Part shown: piece after piece, positions 22,666-34,721 of the stretch
Position numbering within the stretch: position 1 is the stretch's first letter
How the letters are laid out: every line of letters starts with the position of its first letter
Source of the DNA: Lactifluus volemus
Taxonomy: Eukaryota; Basidiomycota; Agaricomycetes; Russulales; Russulaceae
Reading direction: 5' to 3'
DNA length: 64,000 nt
NCBI GenBank assembly: GCA_022376515.1
Contig: WTXI01000003.1
Coordinates: forward strand, 310,001 to 374,000
Program-made: the position numbers and the translations under genes
Notes under the pieces: model-generated
Seen by the model: only the letters and a program-made list of their open reading frames with translations
Told to the model about the DNA's origin: nothing
Database searches by the model: none

Positions 22666-24391
22666 ATGTCCGTTTCTCCCCTTCGCTTTACTTCCTCAGT
22701 CAGGGTCGGTGATGTTGCTCGCGCCGTTGTCGCCCGCGACACTGCACGTGCACAGAAGTTTCTTGCTGGTACCCAGCCACATGGCCCGATAGCCCATAAG
22801 ACACCAGAGCTCCGTCGGCGCGGTGCCGTGGCGGGCAAAGACAGTGGTGACAGCCGCGGTCAAGCTCAAGTTGGTCTTTCCGACGACGCGCAGGCTGTTG
22901 ATGATACTATTGATGCCACTGATGCTGGTCTGCTCGTGATCTCCTCACCACATCCGTCACGCTACTGATAATTGTCATGTCTTAGCCTTGATATATACCG
23001 CCTCGCTCGGTGTCGGTAGCCCGCCTACTGATTATGTCCTTATTATCGACACCGGCAGTTCCAATACCTGGGTTGGTGCGAATAAGAAGTACAAAAAGAC
23101 AAGTACCTCCAAGGACACGGGAAGGGACGTAGTAAGTCACGGCTCTGTCCAGCATAGGCCGATATTTGTCCTCAAATCTATCTCTTAGTCAGTCGGCTAT
23201 GGGTCGGGCGCTTTCAGTGGGAGGGAATGTGGGCATCTTTTATTTTCCATCGCTTCGTGGCTGTCAGATGCTATCTTGTGATTCTAGACACGGACCATGT
23301 GACGCTCTCTCCCTCGCTCACCATCAAGTCCCAAAGCATCGGCGTTGCTTCCTCTTCTCGAGGATTCGCGGGTTTCGATGGTATCCTCGGGTACTATTTT
23401 CTACTTCCTGTCAAGGCGCCCTATCGTTTGACTCAATCACAAATTGGCAGTATTGGCCCCGTCGATCTCACTCAGGGCACGATTGGGGGGAGAACTCCTG
23501 TCCCCACCATAACAGATAGTCTTTTCAAACAAGGCTCGATTACTACGGAGTCTATCGGCATTTTCTACCAACCATCTACTTCGACGGGCAGCATTGCCAA
23601 CGGAGAGCTCACGTTCGGAGGTATCGATTCGTCCAAGTTCTTATTTTTATTCAATTAGTATCGCGCTGTGAGACTGAAGCGGTTATAAAAGGATCGTCGG
23701 CGATGTGAATTATGTACCGATCACGAGCACCCCGCGTGCAGGCCGCTATTGGGGTATCGATCAAAGCGTCACCTACGGTTCCAGTGGAGAATCAATCTTA
23801 GGGTTGACCTCTGGTATCGTTGACACTGGAACTACACTCGTTCTCCTTGCCACTGGTTCGATTCTTTCCCAACATCGTATATCATCACACTCAAGGCTGT
23901 GAATATCCCCACAGACGCATACCAGAAGTACCAGCAAGTTACTGGTGCAACACTCGACGAGTTCGTTCTGCCCTGTTCAACTCCGAGTCGGGGCTGAGGA
24001 GGCAACTAATTACCACAATTTCTAGGACGAATGGTTATCTTACTATCACTGCTTCCCAGTTTGAGAATCTGCAGTCGCTGTTCTTCAACATTGGGGGCAT
24101 CTCGTATGAGCTGACCCCCAACGCCCAAATCTGGCCTCGTTCGTTGAATGGCCAGATCAATGGTGATAAGGATAGCATCTATCTAGTCGTGGGCGACACT
24201 GGAAAGCCGTCGGGTCAGGGGCTTGACTTCCTCAGTATGACTTCCTTCACTTGAGTAGAACTTTCATGCTAACTGGCATATCTTATCCAGACGGGTTCGC
24301 GTTCCTGCAACGGTACTACAGTGTGTACGACGTAACTAACTCACGAGTGGGGCTGGCGGCCACGCCGTTTACCTTTGCCGAAACCAACTAA
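22666..24391 (+). CDS. A1 family aspartic protease, array copy 3
   Basis: Nine-exon model as in copies 1 and 2, open after splicing. DTGSSNTW (first catalytic Asp) is in exon 2 and GIVDTGTTLVLLATD (second) in the 23700-23870 exon; C-terminal blocks NAQIWPRSLN and GFAFLQRYYSVYD are intact. The propeptide has lost a few residues relative to copy 2 (KDSGDSRGQAQ against KDSHGDSRGHAQ), and this half resembles copy 4. From about 23440 to the stop it is nearly base-for-base copy 2 at a constant offset of 4969. The gene is therefore mosaic. No signal peptide visible. Confidence 0.82.
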
Positions 24392-25318
24392 CTGGCGGGG
24401 GTCTGTCAAGTATGGAATCAGCGGTACGAGCGAAGTTCACTCAGCGCTGGCTGAGGAGGTTTTTGTGTTTTCCATGTACTTGTAGTGGAATTTTGTCGTT
24501 GTTGATGTACGACAAACAGCGATAACTCGATCTATGGTTCAAATGGTATTTCTCCCTCATAAATTTCATAAACTTTCACCAATTCCTCGCACGCCTTGTC
24601 CCGCCTGCATGCACACAATTTGTCTGGAGAGCCAGTCACTACGAGGAGATTGTGCACCGCTTAGAAGAGTATATGTAGTCCGAGCGAGAGTGCTGCAAGG
24701 GGCTTGGCTTCGGGTGAGCATGTCTGAGATCCTGATCTTAGGCTACACGATCTACATGACGGGGCGCTAAGTTTGGACCCAGATACTCCCGCATAAGGAT
24801 AATCAATAGAATGAAGAATGAATATTCATTATGCACAAACTGTGAGATTAAAAATAGGGTTAGATGCTCTATGCTTATGTATTTGAACAGGGATGGAATG
24901 GAAAAGAACGCAGAGTCACAGAGGGAGATTAACAAACCTTTTTACCACAGAAAAAAGGCAAGAGAGACTTTCATCAGACAAGCTTGGCAGGAGTCGGTTG
25001 CCCAGGCGAAGATGCACAGTTGCCCTTTACAGATGGGGGCACCGGCCCACCAGACAGAGCGTGCCGGAGAAACCTCCCGGGATCCAGCTATCCAGTCTCG
25101 CTCTCACGCAGCGACACAACAGGCATATGCCGTGGCTGCCTGTGTGATGCAGATGTGGGAAGGTGGGCGCCCGCGAGTCACGTTACGCGTCACGGTGACA
25201 GTGCCCTGGTGCATGTTTCTCGCACTGGCACGCGAGTCACTTCCTGACCGCGTATCATATAAACCCAAAGTTATAATATCCTAAGCTACTCGCCGTCTAC
25301 ATTTGAGCGGATACCACT
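24392..25318. other. Spacer of repeat unit 3
   Basis: Same spacer as after copies 1 and 2 up to about 25200, with a short deletion in the 25040-25060 region and no hAT or MITE insertion. The last 60 bases before 25319 match the sequence directly upstream of the intact RAD4 start at 29207. Confidence 0.5.
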
Positions 25319-26259
25319 ATGTCAACAACCAAGTTAGCCAGCAACAGTGAAGATGAGTTTGATTGGGAGGAAGTTGCAGTACCGACTTAGAACTGGATTC
25401 AGAAGACTGGGCCATCTACAAGACCCAACATTGAAGTAACACTCGAAGTACATCCTACACAAAGCAAGGACAGAACACAGTACGCAGTCTTTGTCGTTCT
25501 TCGCAGAACGAACGTGTCACGGTTGAGACTGCTACAGGAAGAAACATGCAGGGAGGATTTCCCATGCTGAACGCCTCCTCTGCATCGATTGTCACAAAGC
25601 ACATACTGTAGCGCTGATTGCTAATGCTTCCGTACGCAACAGATGGATAAACGACGAACTTCTCCAGGTGTGCATGCCCTTCCTTTCCTTTTCCTACCCC
25701 AGGCCTGACTTTGACCTTTCAGGCTCACCTTCTGTCCCTCACCCCTCTCGCAGTCCAAAATTATTTCGCGATGATCCACAAATCCCGTATTCCGGACTTT
25801 GTACTACGTGGTTATTTCTATGAACAAGCTGTGTCACACCTCGCATCGTGGTGGGCGGATACCTTTTTCACCCTCAAGCCCCCAGGACATCTTCGTAGCC
25901 GCACGTTTGAGGACGTCCAGTGTGTCCTTCATTCTATTGGCTTAGTCGACACCACAGGTAAAGGGTAGGGAAAAGCCCTTCCTGAGGATGTCGACCCGCT
26001 AGAGGATTTATTTGAAGATGGCAAGGTGGAGGTCGTACAGAGCCTTATGAAGCACGCACCGATGCGCTCGGGCTCGCGAGACGTGAGTTCGCAACTTTTC
26101 ACTGCGGTCTGTCGTGCTCTTGACATACCCGCGTGTCTTGTGGTAAGCTTGCAGAGGGTCCCGTGGCAAACGAATGTCGGTCGACCAGGAACACCTGCTA
26201 AGCCAAAACGAGCTAGTTCTAAGGGGAAATCTTGCGGGAGGGGCCGCCAAGGGGCTTTA
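25319..26259 (+). pseudogene. RAD4 5'-half duplicate, broken
   Basis: Copy of 29207-30150. It starts with the same Met (MSTTKLASNSEDEFDWEEVA) but a 13-base loss after GTACCGAC at about 25385 puts the next TAG in frame. It retains the exon encoding MIHKSRIPDFVLRGYFYEQA and SRTFEDVQCVLHSIGLVD. Another stop follows TTGKG near 25965 (GGTAGGG for GGAAAAG), and the Ala-Lys-Ser before the LMKHA block is missing. Homology ends near 26228, where the next protease repeat unit begins. It lacks all DNA-binding BHD domains. Confidence 0.85.
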
Positions 26260-26572
26260 ATTGATGTCTCCACCTATACCAGTACTAGTGGCGTAGCTCA
26301 GCAGGACACATTAGGAATCGCATTCACACTGCCAGTGTTAAGCCAGGCCGCTCGAACCCCTCCTTTTGTCTACTGTCTTGTTTCTGTGATCAACCTCTGC
26401 AATGGTTCCTTGTTCCGTTAGAATTCCGTCGTGAGCGCATCATGATCTCCGTCACGGCGCGTTTGAAAGTACATTTATGTTCAACTCAAGTCCCAGATCC
26501 TTCCGTTACTTTCACACCGCTGCTTTCCGAGTCCCGCCCATTCCTTTCTGGTGTCGCCTGTGAACTCGCCTA

Positions 26573-26580
26573 TATAATAG
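26573..26580 (+). promoter_or_regulatory. Candidate TATA box of protease copy 4
   Basis: CTATATAATAG lies about 45 bases upstream of the ATG at 26618. Copies 1-3 have a weaker A/T-rich equivalent at the same distance (CTGTATATTAATACC or CTATATCAATACC). If used, the 5' leader would be very short. Confidence 0.35.
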
Positions 26581-26617
26581 CGCATGTCCTGGCGGTTTCG
26601 CTGCCGGATCTTAAGAC

Positions 26618-28352
26618 ATGTCCGTTTCTCCCCTTCGCTTTACTTCCTCAGTCAGGGTCGGTGATGTTGCTCGCGCCGTTGTCACCCGCGACGCTGCACG
26701 TGCACAGAAGTTTCTTGCTGGTACCCAGCCACATGGCCCGATAGCCCATAAGACACCAGAGCTCCGTCGGCGCGGTGCCGTGGCGGGCAAAGACAGTGGT
26801 GACAGCCGCGGTCAAGCTCAAGTTGGTCTTTCCGACGACACGCAGGCCGTTGACGATACTATTGATGCCACTGATACTGGTCTGCTCGTGATCTCCTCAC
26901 AACATCCGTCACGCTATTGATAATTGTCACGTCCCAGCCTTGATATATACCGCCTCGCTCGGTGTCGGTAGCCCGCCTACTGATTATGTCCTTATTATCG
27001 ACACCGGCAGTTCCAATACCTGGGTTGGTGCGAATAAGAAGTACAAAAAGACAAGTACCTCCAAGGACACGGGAAGGGACGTAGTAAGTCACGGCTCTGT
27101 CCAGCATAAGCCGACGTTTGTCCTCAATTTTATCTCTTAGTCGGTTAGCTATGGGTCGGGCTTTTTCCGTGGGAGGGAATGTGGGCATCTTTTATTTTCC
27201 ATCGCTTCGTGGCTGTCAGATGCTATCTTGTGATTCTAGACACGGACCATGTGACGCTCTCTCCCTCGCTCACCGTCAAGTCCCAAAGCATCGGCGTTGC
27301 TTCCACTTCTCGAGGATTCAATAATGTTGATGGTATCCTCGGGTACTATTTTCTACTTCCTGTCAAGGCGCCCTATCGTTTGACTCAATCACCAATTCGC
27401 AGTATTGGCCCCGTCGATCTCACTCAGGGCACGATTGGGGGGGGAACTCCTGTCCCCACCATAACAGATAATCTTTTCAAACAAGGCACAATTACTACGG
27501 AGTCTATCGGCATTTTCTACCAACCATCTACTTCGGCGGGCAGCATTGCCAACGGAGAGCTCACGTTCGGAGGGATCGATTCGTCCAAGTTCTTATTTTT
27601 GCTCAATTAGTGTCGCGCTGTGAGACTGAAGCGGTTATAAAAGGATCGTCGGCGATGTGAACTATGTACCGATCACGGGCACCTCGCCTGCAAGCCGCTA
27701 TTGGGGAGTCGATCAAACCATCGTCTACGGTTCCAGGGGAGAATTAATCTTAGGGTTGACTTCTGGTATCGTTGACACTGGAACCACACTCATTCTCATT
27801 GCCACTGGTTCGATTCTTTCCTAACGCCGTATATCATCACACTCAATGCTGTGAATCTCCTTCCCCACAGACGCATTCCAGACGTACCAGCAAATTACTG
27901 GTGCAACGCTCGATCAGTTCGTTCTGCACTGTCCAACTCAGAGCTGAGAAGGCAACTAATCTCCACGATTTCCTTGTGTCTTCTAGGACGACTGGTCTTC
28001 TTACTATCACTGCTTCCCAGTTTGAGAATCTGCAGTCGCTGTTCTTCAACATTGGGGGCATCTCGTATGAGCTTACGCCGAACGCCCAAATCTGGCCTCG
28101 TTCGTTGAATGCCCAGATCGGTGGTGATGCGAATAGCATCTACCTCGTCGTCTCCGACCTTCAAAGCCCGTCGGGTCAGGGTCTCGACTTCATCAGTATG
28201 ACTTCCTTTACTTGAGTAGAACTTTCATGCTAACTGGCATATCTTATCCAGACGGGTTCGCGTTCCTGCAACGTTACTACAGTGTGTATGACGTAACTAA
28301 CTCACAAGTGGGGCTGGCGGCCACGCCGCTTACCTTTGCTGAAACCAACTAA
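26618..28352 (+). CDS. A1 family aspartic protease, array copy 4
   Basis: Nine-exon model, open after splicing. Propeptide MSVSPLRFTSSVRVGDVARA; DTGSSNTW in exon 2; flap exon SYGSGFFRGRE, in which the normally small residues after GSG are Phe and Arg, unlike the other copies; GIVDTGTTLILIATD; NAQIWPRSLN; GFAFLQRYYSVYDVTNSQ. Also differs by IVYGSRGEL where the others have VTYGSSGE. Catalytic residues are kept, but flap changes could alter specificity. The 5' part resembles copy 3 and the 3' part copy 1. No signal peptide visible. Confidence 0.82.
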
Positions 28353-29206
28353 CCGGCGGGCGTCTGTCAAGTATGGAATCAACGGTACGAGCGATGTTCA
28401 CTCAGCGCTAGCTGAGGAGGTTTTTGTGTCTGCGATGTACTTGTAGTGGAATTTTGTCGTTCTTGATGTACGATAAGCAGCGATAACTCGATCTATGGTT
28501 CAATGGTATTTCTTCCTCATAAATTTCATAAACTTTCACCAAGTGCTCGCGCCCGCGTGCACACATTTTTTCTGGAGATCCGGTCACTACGAGGAGACCG
28601 TGCACCGCTTGGAAGAGTATATGTAGTCTGAGCGAGAGTGCTGCAAGGGGCTTGGCTTGGGGTGAGATCCTGATCTCAGGTTCTACATGATGGGGCGCTA
28701 AGTTTGGATCAGATACTCTCGGATAACGATAATCAATAGAATGAATATTCATTATGTAAAAGCTGTGAGATTAGAAACAGGGTTAGATGCTCTATGCTTA
28801 TGTTTTTGAACAGGGATGGAATAGAAAAGGAATGCAGAGTCACAGAGGAAGATTAAAAAGCCTTTTTACCACAGAGAGAGGAAAACTTCATCAGCGTGCC
28901 AGAGCTGCTGAGCCTTGGCTGCCTCCGATGTCAAACACAAGGCTCATGTGGACTCCTTCTCACCTTCATTCCCCTGCCCGCGATTAATCACGACGTCCTC
29001 AGCGCACTCGACGCGACGCGTTCAAGTTGGTTGGCATGACCACGGTACGCGTGACGTCGCCCAAGAGAGGCACGTCACGTTACGCGTCACGGTGACAGTT
29101 CCGAGTCCCGTTTCTCGCACGCGAGTCATTTCCTGGACGCGTATCTTATAAACCCGAGTTATAATGTCCTAAGCTACTCGCCGTCTACATTTGAGCGGAT
29201 ACCACT
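28353..29206. other. Spacer of repeat unit 4 and RAD4 promoter
   Basis: Repeat spacer as in the other units but diverged and shortened after about 28880. The last part (29100-29206) is the upstream region of RAD4 and is duplicated before the broken copy at 25319. Confidence 0.5.
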
Positions 29207-32200
29207 ATGTCAACAACCGAGTTAGCCAGCGACAGTGAAGATGAGTTTGATTGGGAGGAAGTTGCAGTACCGACAGCCGCGCAACCCTTAGAACTGGATT
29301 CAGAAGACCAAGCTGGGCCATCCACAAGACCCAATATTGAAGTAACGCTCGAAGTACATCCTACCCAAGGCAAGAACAGAACACAGTACGCAGTCTTGCT
29401 CGTTCTTCGCAGAACGAGCGTGTTGAGACTGCTACAGGAAGAAACATGCAGCTGGGATTTCTCATGCTGAACGCCTCCTCCGCATTGATTGTCACAAAGT
29501 ACATACAGTAGCGCTGATTGCTAATGCTTCCGTACGCAATAGATGGATAAATGATGAACTTCTCCAGGTGTGCATGTTCTTCCTTTCCTTTTCCTACCCC
29601 AGGCCTGACTTTGACCTTTCAGGCTCGCCTTCTGTCCCTCACCCCTCTCGCAGTCCAAAATTCGTTCGCGATGATCCACAAATCCCGTATTCCAGACTCT
29701 GTAAAACGCGGTTACCTTTTTGAACAAGCTGTGTCACGCCTCGCATCGTGGTGGGCGGATACCTTTTTCACCCTCAAGCCCACGGGACATATTCGTAGCC
29801 GCACGTTTGAAGACGTCCAGCGTGTCCTTCATTCCAGTGGCTTAGTCGACACCACAGGCAAAGGAAAAGGAAAAGCCCTTCCTGAGGATGTTGATCCGCT
29901 AGAGGATCTATTTGAGGATGGCGAGGTGGAGGTGGTGCGCAGCGCGAAGAGCCTTATGAAGCACGCACTGATGCGCTCGGGCTCGCGAGACATCAGTTCG
30001 CAGCTTTTTACTGCGCTCTGTCGTGCTCTTGGCATACCTGCGCGCCTTGTGGTAAGCTTGCAGAGCGTCCCGTGGCAAACGAATGTCGGTCGACCAAAAA
30101 CATCTGCCAAGTCGAAACGAGCTAGTTCTAAGGGGAAGGCCGCCACCACGCCGCACGACGCGGGAGACAGTGGTAGCGCCAGTGCATCACAAAAGGACGA
30201 GCACTCGTCTGGTGACGACATGCAGGTGGACGGTGAGCCTGCAGACGAGACCGTGTCTAGTGGCAAACGGAAAATGTCGCACACCGTAAAACTGCGGAAG
30301 ACAACTCGTAACAGACAGAAGCACACTCCGAGTACGCATTTATCCTCCGTAGAGCTCATTTTGTAAATTATAATGTCTACACCTAGAACCCTCGGATCCG
30401 CTTACCACACCACCCGTCTTTTGGACCGAGGTTTTCTCGCGTCCTGATGGCCGTTGGCTTCCCGTCGACCCAATACGCGCCATCGTCAACAAACGCAAGG
30501 TCTTCGACCCGACTCCTACTGGCACGTCGTCACGCCTGGCCAGTGTGGACAACCGCATGATGTACGTACTCGCGGTTGAGGAAGACGGTTACATGCGCGA
30601 TGTCACCCCACGATATGCCAAAAAATACAGCGCCAAAGTCTCCAAGGTGCAAGCTGGCGGGAGAGGCCGTCAAGAGTGGTGGGCTCGAGTCGTCCAAGCG
30701 GTAACTCGACCATACCGTTTGGTACGCAAATTGGGCTTCAAAGTCATTATCATGTTCTTATATGATCTGTAACTGCTGAAGCACAGAGACGATGTCGAGG
30801 ATGACGAGTTGGTTGTCAACCAGTTTACAGAGGGTATGCCAACAACGCTCGGAGGCTTCAAAGACCATCCCTTGTACGTATCTTACTAAAACTTCGTCAG
30901 TCCCTATTTATACTCGCATCCAGTTACGTCCTAGAACGGCATTTGCTCAGAGATCAAATCATCTCATCAGATGCAAATGAACTCGGCAAATTCCGCGGCG
31001 AGCCAGTTTATTCTCGTAGCCAGGTTTTGCAGCTCAAAGCGGCAGAGAATTGGATGCGCCATGGACGCGTTGTGAGCGCTGGCGAGCAACCGCTTAAATA
31101 TGTCAAACAGCGCGCGGCGACCTTGAACCGAAAGCGCGAGCTCGAGATACGAGCGAATATGGAAGGCGCGAATGGCAGTAATAGTGCAATGCAAGGGCTA
31201 TACGCGGAGGAACAGACAGAGAGATATATCCCACCACCAGTCATCGACGTATGTTTCCCTTTTCGCCTGCTTCTTAGTCCAAGGGTGCTGAGATGTGTCT
31301 CACAAAAATAGGGCAAGATTCCGAAGAACAGCTTTGGGAATATTGATCTATACACGCCGTCCATGCTTCCTGACGGAGCGGTGCACATCCCACGTATGAC
31401 GCCCGTGTTTATGCTAGAGTGCCTCCGCTGATATCCAAATTCTCTTCATCCTTTCCTCATGTACAGATAAGGGTGCCACAAAAATTGCCCGCCAACTGGG
31501 CTTTGACTATGCAGAGGCCGTGGTACGTATATGATAACGAATTGGACTGCGACGACTCTTCTTCTCACATGACCACGTCTCATATTATAGACAAGCTTCG
31601 AATTCCGGAAGGGAAAGGCATTTCCGGTGATTTCAGGTATCGTTGTGGCTGCGGAGAATGAAGACATAATCCTCGAGGTGAATATGCGCGCCTTCCCCAT
31701 TTACTTATTTTTTGCTTATCGAGCCATCGCTCACATACGCATCAAGGCATACTGGGAAGCAGAACATGTCGCGGCGCAGAAGGAGCAGGAGAAACGCCAA
31801 CAGGCTGTGCTCAAGCGATGGACGAAGCTCGTGCGCGGCCTGCGTATCCGTCAGCGCATGCGCGAGGAGTACGGTGCCCCGTCGTCCAGCAGCACCCGAC
31901 ATGGAGTCGACGCGGCTGTTGCTGTTGCCGTGGAGGACGGCACCAAACACGACGAGGATGGAACAATGTCAGTCGCCGGAGGTGGCGGCGGATTCCTCAC
32001 AGGCGTAGAGGACGTCGTGCAGCATTATAGCCTCCCGCGGCCGGTGCACGTCGTTTTCTCGTCACCCCCGCGCTCGCCACAGCCTGATGATGTCCATTCG
32101 TCACCTCCACCGTCCGAAGAGTCGCCTTTGCCTATGCTGACGACGACGACGATTGCATCAGCTCTGACTGTTGCTGCTCCTGACATGCCGCTTTCCTCCT

Positions 32201-32799
32201 CCTCACACGATGGAGAAGAAGGCTCGATGTCTGTCTATCATCTTCCAGCCGAATCAAATGGCCGTAACTCTTCCTCCCCCCCAGTAAGCGGAGAAGACAG
32301 AACCAACGGGAGAAAAAGTCGAGGGATGCCCAAGTCCATGGCCGAGCTGGCAGCCGAAACAGCAGCAGCAGCAATAATGTCATCGCTACCAACATCCCAC
32401 GAACAATTTATTCCCTCACGGACTCCCGCCATCACCGGCGCGTCCAACGGAAATGAGAGAACAAAGGCAAAATCGAAATCGAAGAGAGTGCAGACGCAAA
32501 CGCGGAGTCGTAAACGGGCACGGGGTGATCTATCAGAGACCGTCAATGACGTTGAGGATGAGTATATGGAGAATGAAGAAGACGGGTATGATGATGATGA
32601 GAAACCGCCGCGAGTGGCCACGAAGCGCGCGCGGACTCGAGCTCAGAATTACCGGGAGGGACCAGGTGGTGGTGGTGGTGGAGCTGGCGGAGTGGTGCCG
32701 TCTGATAGGATTCTTCGTACGCGCAAGGGCAAGTCTGCCGAGCAGCTTAAGCGCGAGCGTGAGCAGGAGCTTGCGGTGAAGCGTGCGATGGCAGGATGA
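29207..32799 (+). CDS. RAD4: RAD4/XPC nucleotide excision repair protein
   Basis: Recognises helix-distorting DNA damage in nucleotide excision repair, with RAD23, in the nucleus. Splicing joins: MSTTELASDSEDEFDWEEVA; KKHAAGISHAERLLRIDCHK (intron with GTACGC donor just before); ARLLSLTPLAVQNSFAMIHK; the transglutaminase-like core (SSQLFTALCRALGIPARLV, then PPVFWTEVFSRPDGRWLPVD); BHD1 (ERHLLRDQIISSDANELGKF); BHD2/3 (NSFGNIDLYTPSMLP, GATKIARQLGFDYAEAV); and AYWEAEHVAAQKEQEKRQQA. After this comes a long acidic/basic low-complexity tail to the stop at 32797-32799. The transglutaminase fold in this family is non-catalytic. About nine introns, all GT-AG. Order and spacing are normal for fungal Rad4. 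Its 5' half is duplicated upstream as a pseudogene. Confidence 0.93.
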
Positions 32800-33075
32800 C
32801 ATACTCGCAAGTGCCCTTTTGGTGTGTGTTTTTTTAAAATTCTTGGCTATAATAATACACTGTACAGGCACGGTGGATGATGATAATCAACCACAGTAAA
32901 CGGCAAAATAGTTGCTCTCTTTTTTGTTACAGCCATACTGTTACAGTAATTTTTTTTTTACATTAGGTCTCTGGGGCTTGCCGTAATAGAAATCTCCTTT
33001 TCTTTTTGGAAACGAACAAGACATGTAAAAAAAAAAAAAAAGCCACCGCGTCTGGTGACGTGTGATGTGACTACC

Positions 33076-34721
33076 TCAAGGCTGAGGTTGCAAGGGAAGT
33101 AGGCACGCAAAGGTTAGGAAAGAGGTGTGTCCGCGGACCTCCTTTGAATGTTTGGAAAGGACTTGAGTATCTGGGGCAGATGTGGAGGTGGTGGGCAGTG
33201 GTGGCACTGCAGCCTCAGCATCGTCGTCAGCGGCGGTAGTCGGCGGATGCATCTCGTTCTCCGGCGGTTCCTCAACCAAGTCCATGGCAACGTCAGGAAC
33301 AGGGCTAGTAGCACCCTCGTCCTCGTCTTCGTCACACTGTTCTATCATCATCGTCTTGGTCGTCGTCGTCTTGGCTTTCTTGGCTTCTAGCTCGGAACAC
33401 TCGGGGTCATGTTCAGAGTCGGGATCGGCAACGCCCGGCGCGTCGCTATCGTCCTCTTGGCGCTTGCGCTTCTCCGGGGCGGGGGCGTCGTAGCGGCGAC
33501 GAGCACGAGAAGCCGCGATCTGGCGCTGACGTTTGTCTTCGCGGTTACGCTCCTGCTGCTTGAGCTTCTCGGCAACGGAGTCAATGCGGACGAGACGTGG
33601 AGCCTGGTTGACCTCGTGCGGTCTGAGAAGCGTTTCATACATGGTGATGTCTGAGGGGGAGGGGGGCGCGAAATCCCGTTATCAGAGGATCGTCGGGCAA
33701 TGGGACATTTGCGGATTTTAGGGCCGTACCGGTGAAGCCTGCTTCATTGAGCGCGCTTACGGTGCGCAGGACTTGTTCTATGCAAGGGCTGAAACAGCAT
33801 ATGCGTGTCAAGCGGTCCTTCTTTAAAGCAACAAACGGATTTATTATCATTTGATAGTGTGTGGTTGCCGAGAAAGTGAGCTTACTCTAAGGGCAGCTTT
33901 GGCGTGTTCGACAGCTTCCCACGGCGCAGGAAGATCCAAGAATACTAAAAATGACGAGATGATAACAACCAATCTTGCGGGGTTATAAATGGCCTACCCG
34001 AGTCGGCAATGTCCGAGATAGTGAACCCGTTCTTGCAAACGTTTCTATGGGTAAGGGTGACGATGGCGGACAAGCCGTGGCGGGTGAATTCCTCACTTGA
34101 AAATGGTTCGTGAATGTCTCAAAGACGGGAAAGGACGTACGCTGCTTTGTTCGCTCGCGCCTCGTGGAACTCATAGGAAAATACATGTCCGGTGACACCG
34201 ACAGTTCGCGCAATCGAATGTGTGAAGGAAGCAGAACCAGTGCCTGGAGAGAGAAAAAAAAAACAATTAAAAAATGGAAATTCGAGAAGCTTTTTTTTTT
34301 TGCGCCGCGAGGTATGGAAGGACGGACGGAATGAGGAAACGGCATTACCTGCCTCGACCACGACGCTGCCTGGTCTGATATGAAGCCAGGATGTGATAAA
34401 AGCAATGTCGGCGAGATAGAGAATTTGGGTCCTATGAGGCAAGGCTAGTGTCCACAATTCTGGAGTTGGTCTGAGGATGTGAATGAAACCTTTGCCAGTG
34501 CGAGATGGGACTTTTGAGCCGTAGGGGATGCCAACGAGGTCAGAGTGACGATAATGACCATATCTACTATTAAAATCTTTGCCAGGAGTGATCAGGACGG
34601 ACTGGATCAAGTCTCGTGTCTAAGGTGGGGATGAGATAAAATTACTAAATTAAGAAGAGGGACGAACGAGCCAGACGATGACGAGATCCCCTGGAGCGAC
34701 TTGCCTGGCCGTTGACCACAT
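33076..34721 (-). CDS. TRM61: tRNA (adenine-58-N1) methyltransferase catalytic subunit
   Basis: Catalytic subunit of the Trm6-Trm61 enzyme that makes 1-methyladenosine at tRNA position 58. The start at 34721 gives MWSTARQVAPGDLVIVWL, then TRDLIQSVLITPGKDFNSRY, GHYRHSDLVGIPYGSKV, the lead-in ALPHRTQILYLADIAFITSW, motif I split by an intron (GSVVVEAG then TGSASFTHSIARTVG), GHVFSYEFHEARANKA, LTHRNVCKNGF, VFLDLPAPWEAVEHAKAALR and FSPCIEQVLRTVSALNEAGF. The conserved end MYETLLRPHEV leads into a charged C-terminal tail of about 170 residues rich in Asp, Glu and Lys. It is convergent with RAD4 (277 bases between stops) and divergent from the PAS gene (242 bases), so the two latter genes may share a promoter. 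Confidence 0.93.

Larger units (their letters stand above)
22308..26260. repeat. Segmental duplication unit 3 (protease plus truncated RAD4)
   Basis: This segment and 26261-30200 are tandem direct copies. Each begins with a GACGTCCCCACCTATACCAG-like block, carries one aspartic protease gene and its spacer, and continues into RAD4 5' sequence. Unit 3 ends inside RAD4 and unit 4 runs on into the complete gene, which places the unequal exchange junction at about 26228-26260. Confidence 0.75.
26261..30200. repeat. Segmental duplication unit 4 (protease plus RAD4 5' part)
   Basis: Direct repeat of 22308-26260. It starts with GATGTCTCCACCTATACCAG and includes protease copy 4, its spacer and the 5' part of the functional RAD4 gene. 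Confidence 0.7.

Noticed and set aside
33182..33654. Plus-strand frames of 80-100 residues
   Set aside because: Mirror images of the acidic, GAC/GAG-rich tail of TRM61 on the other strand.
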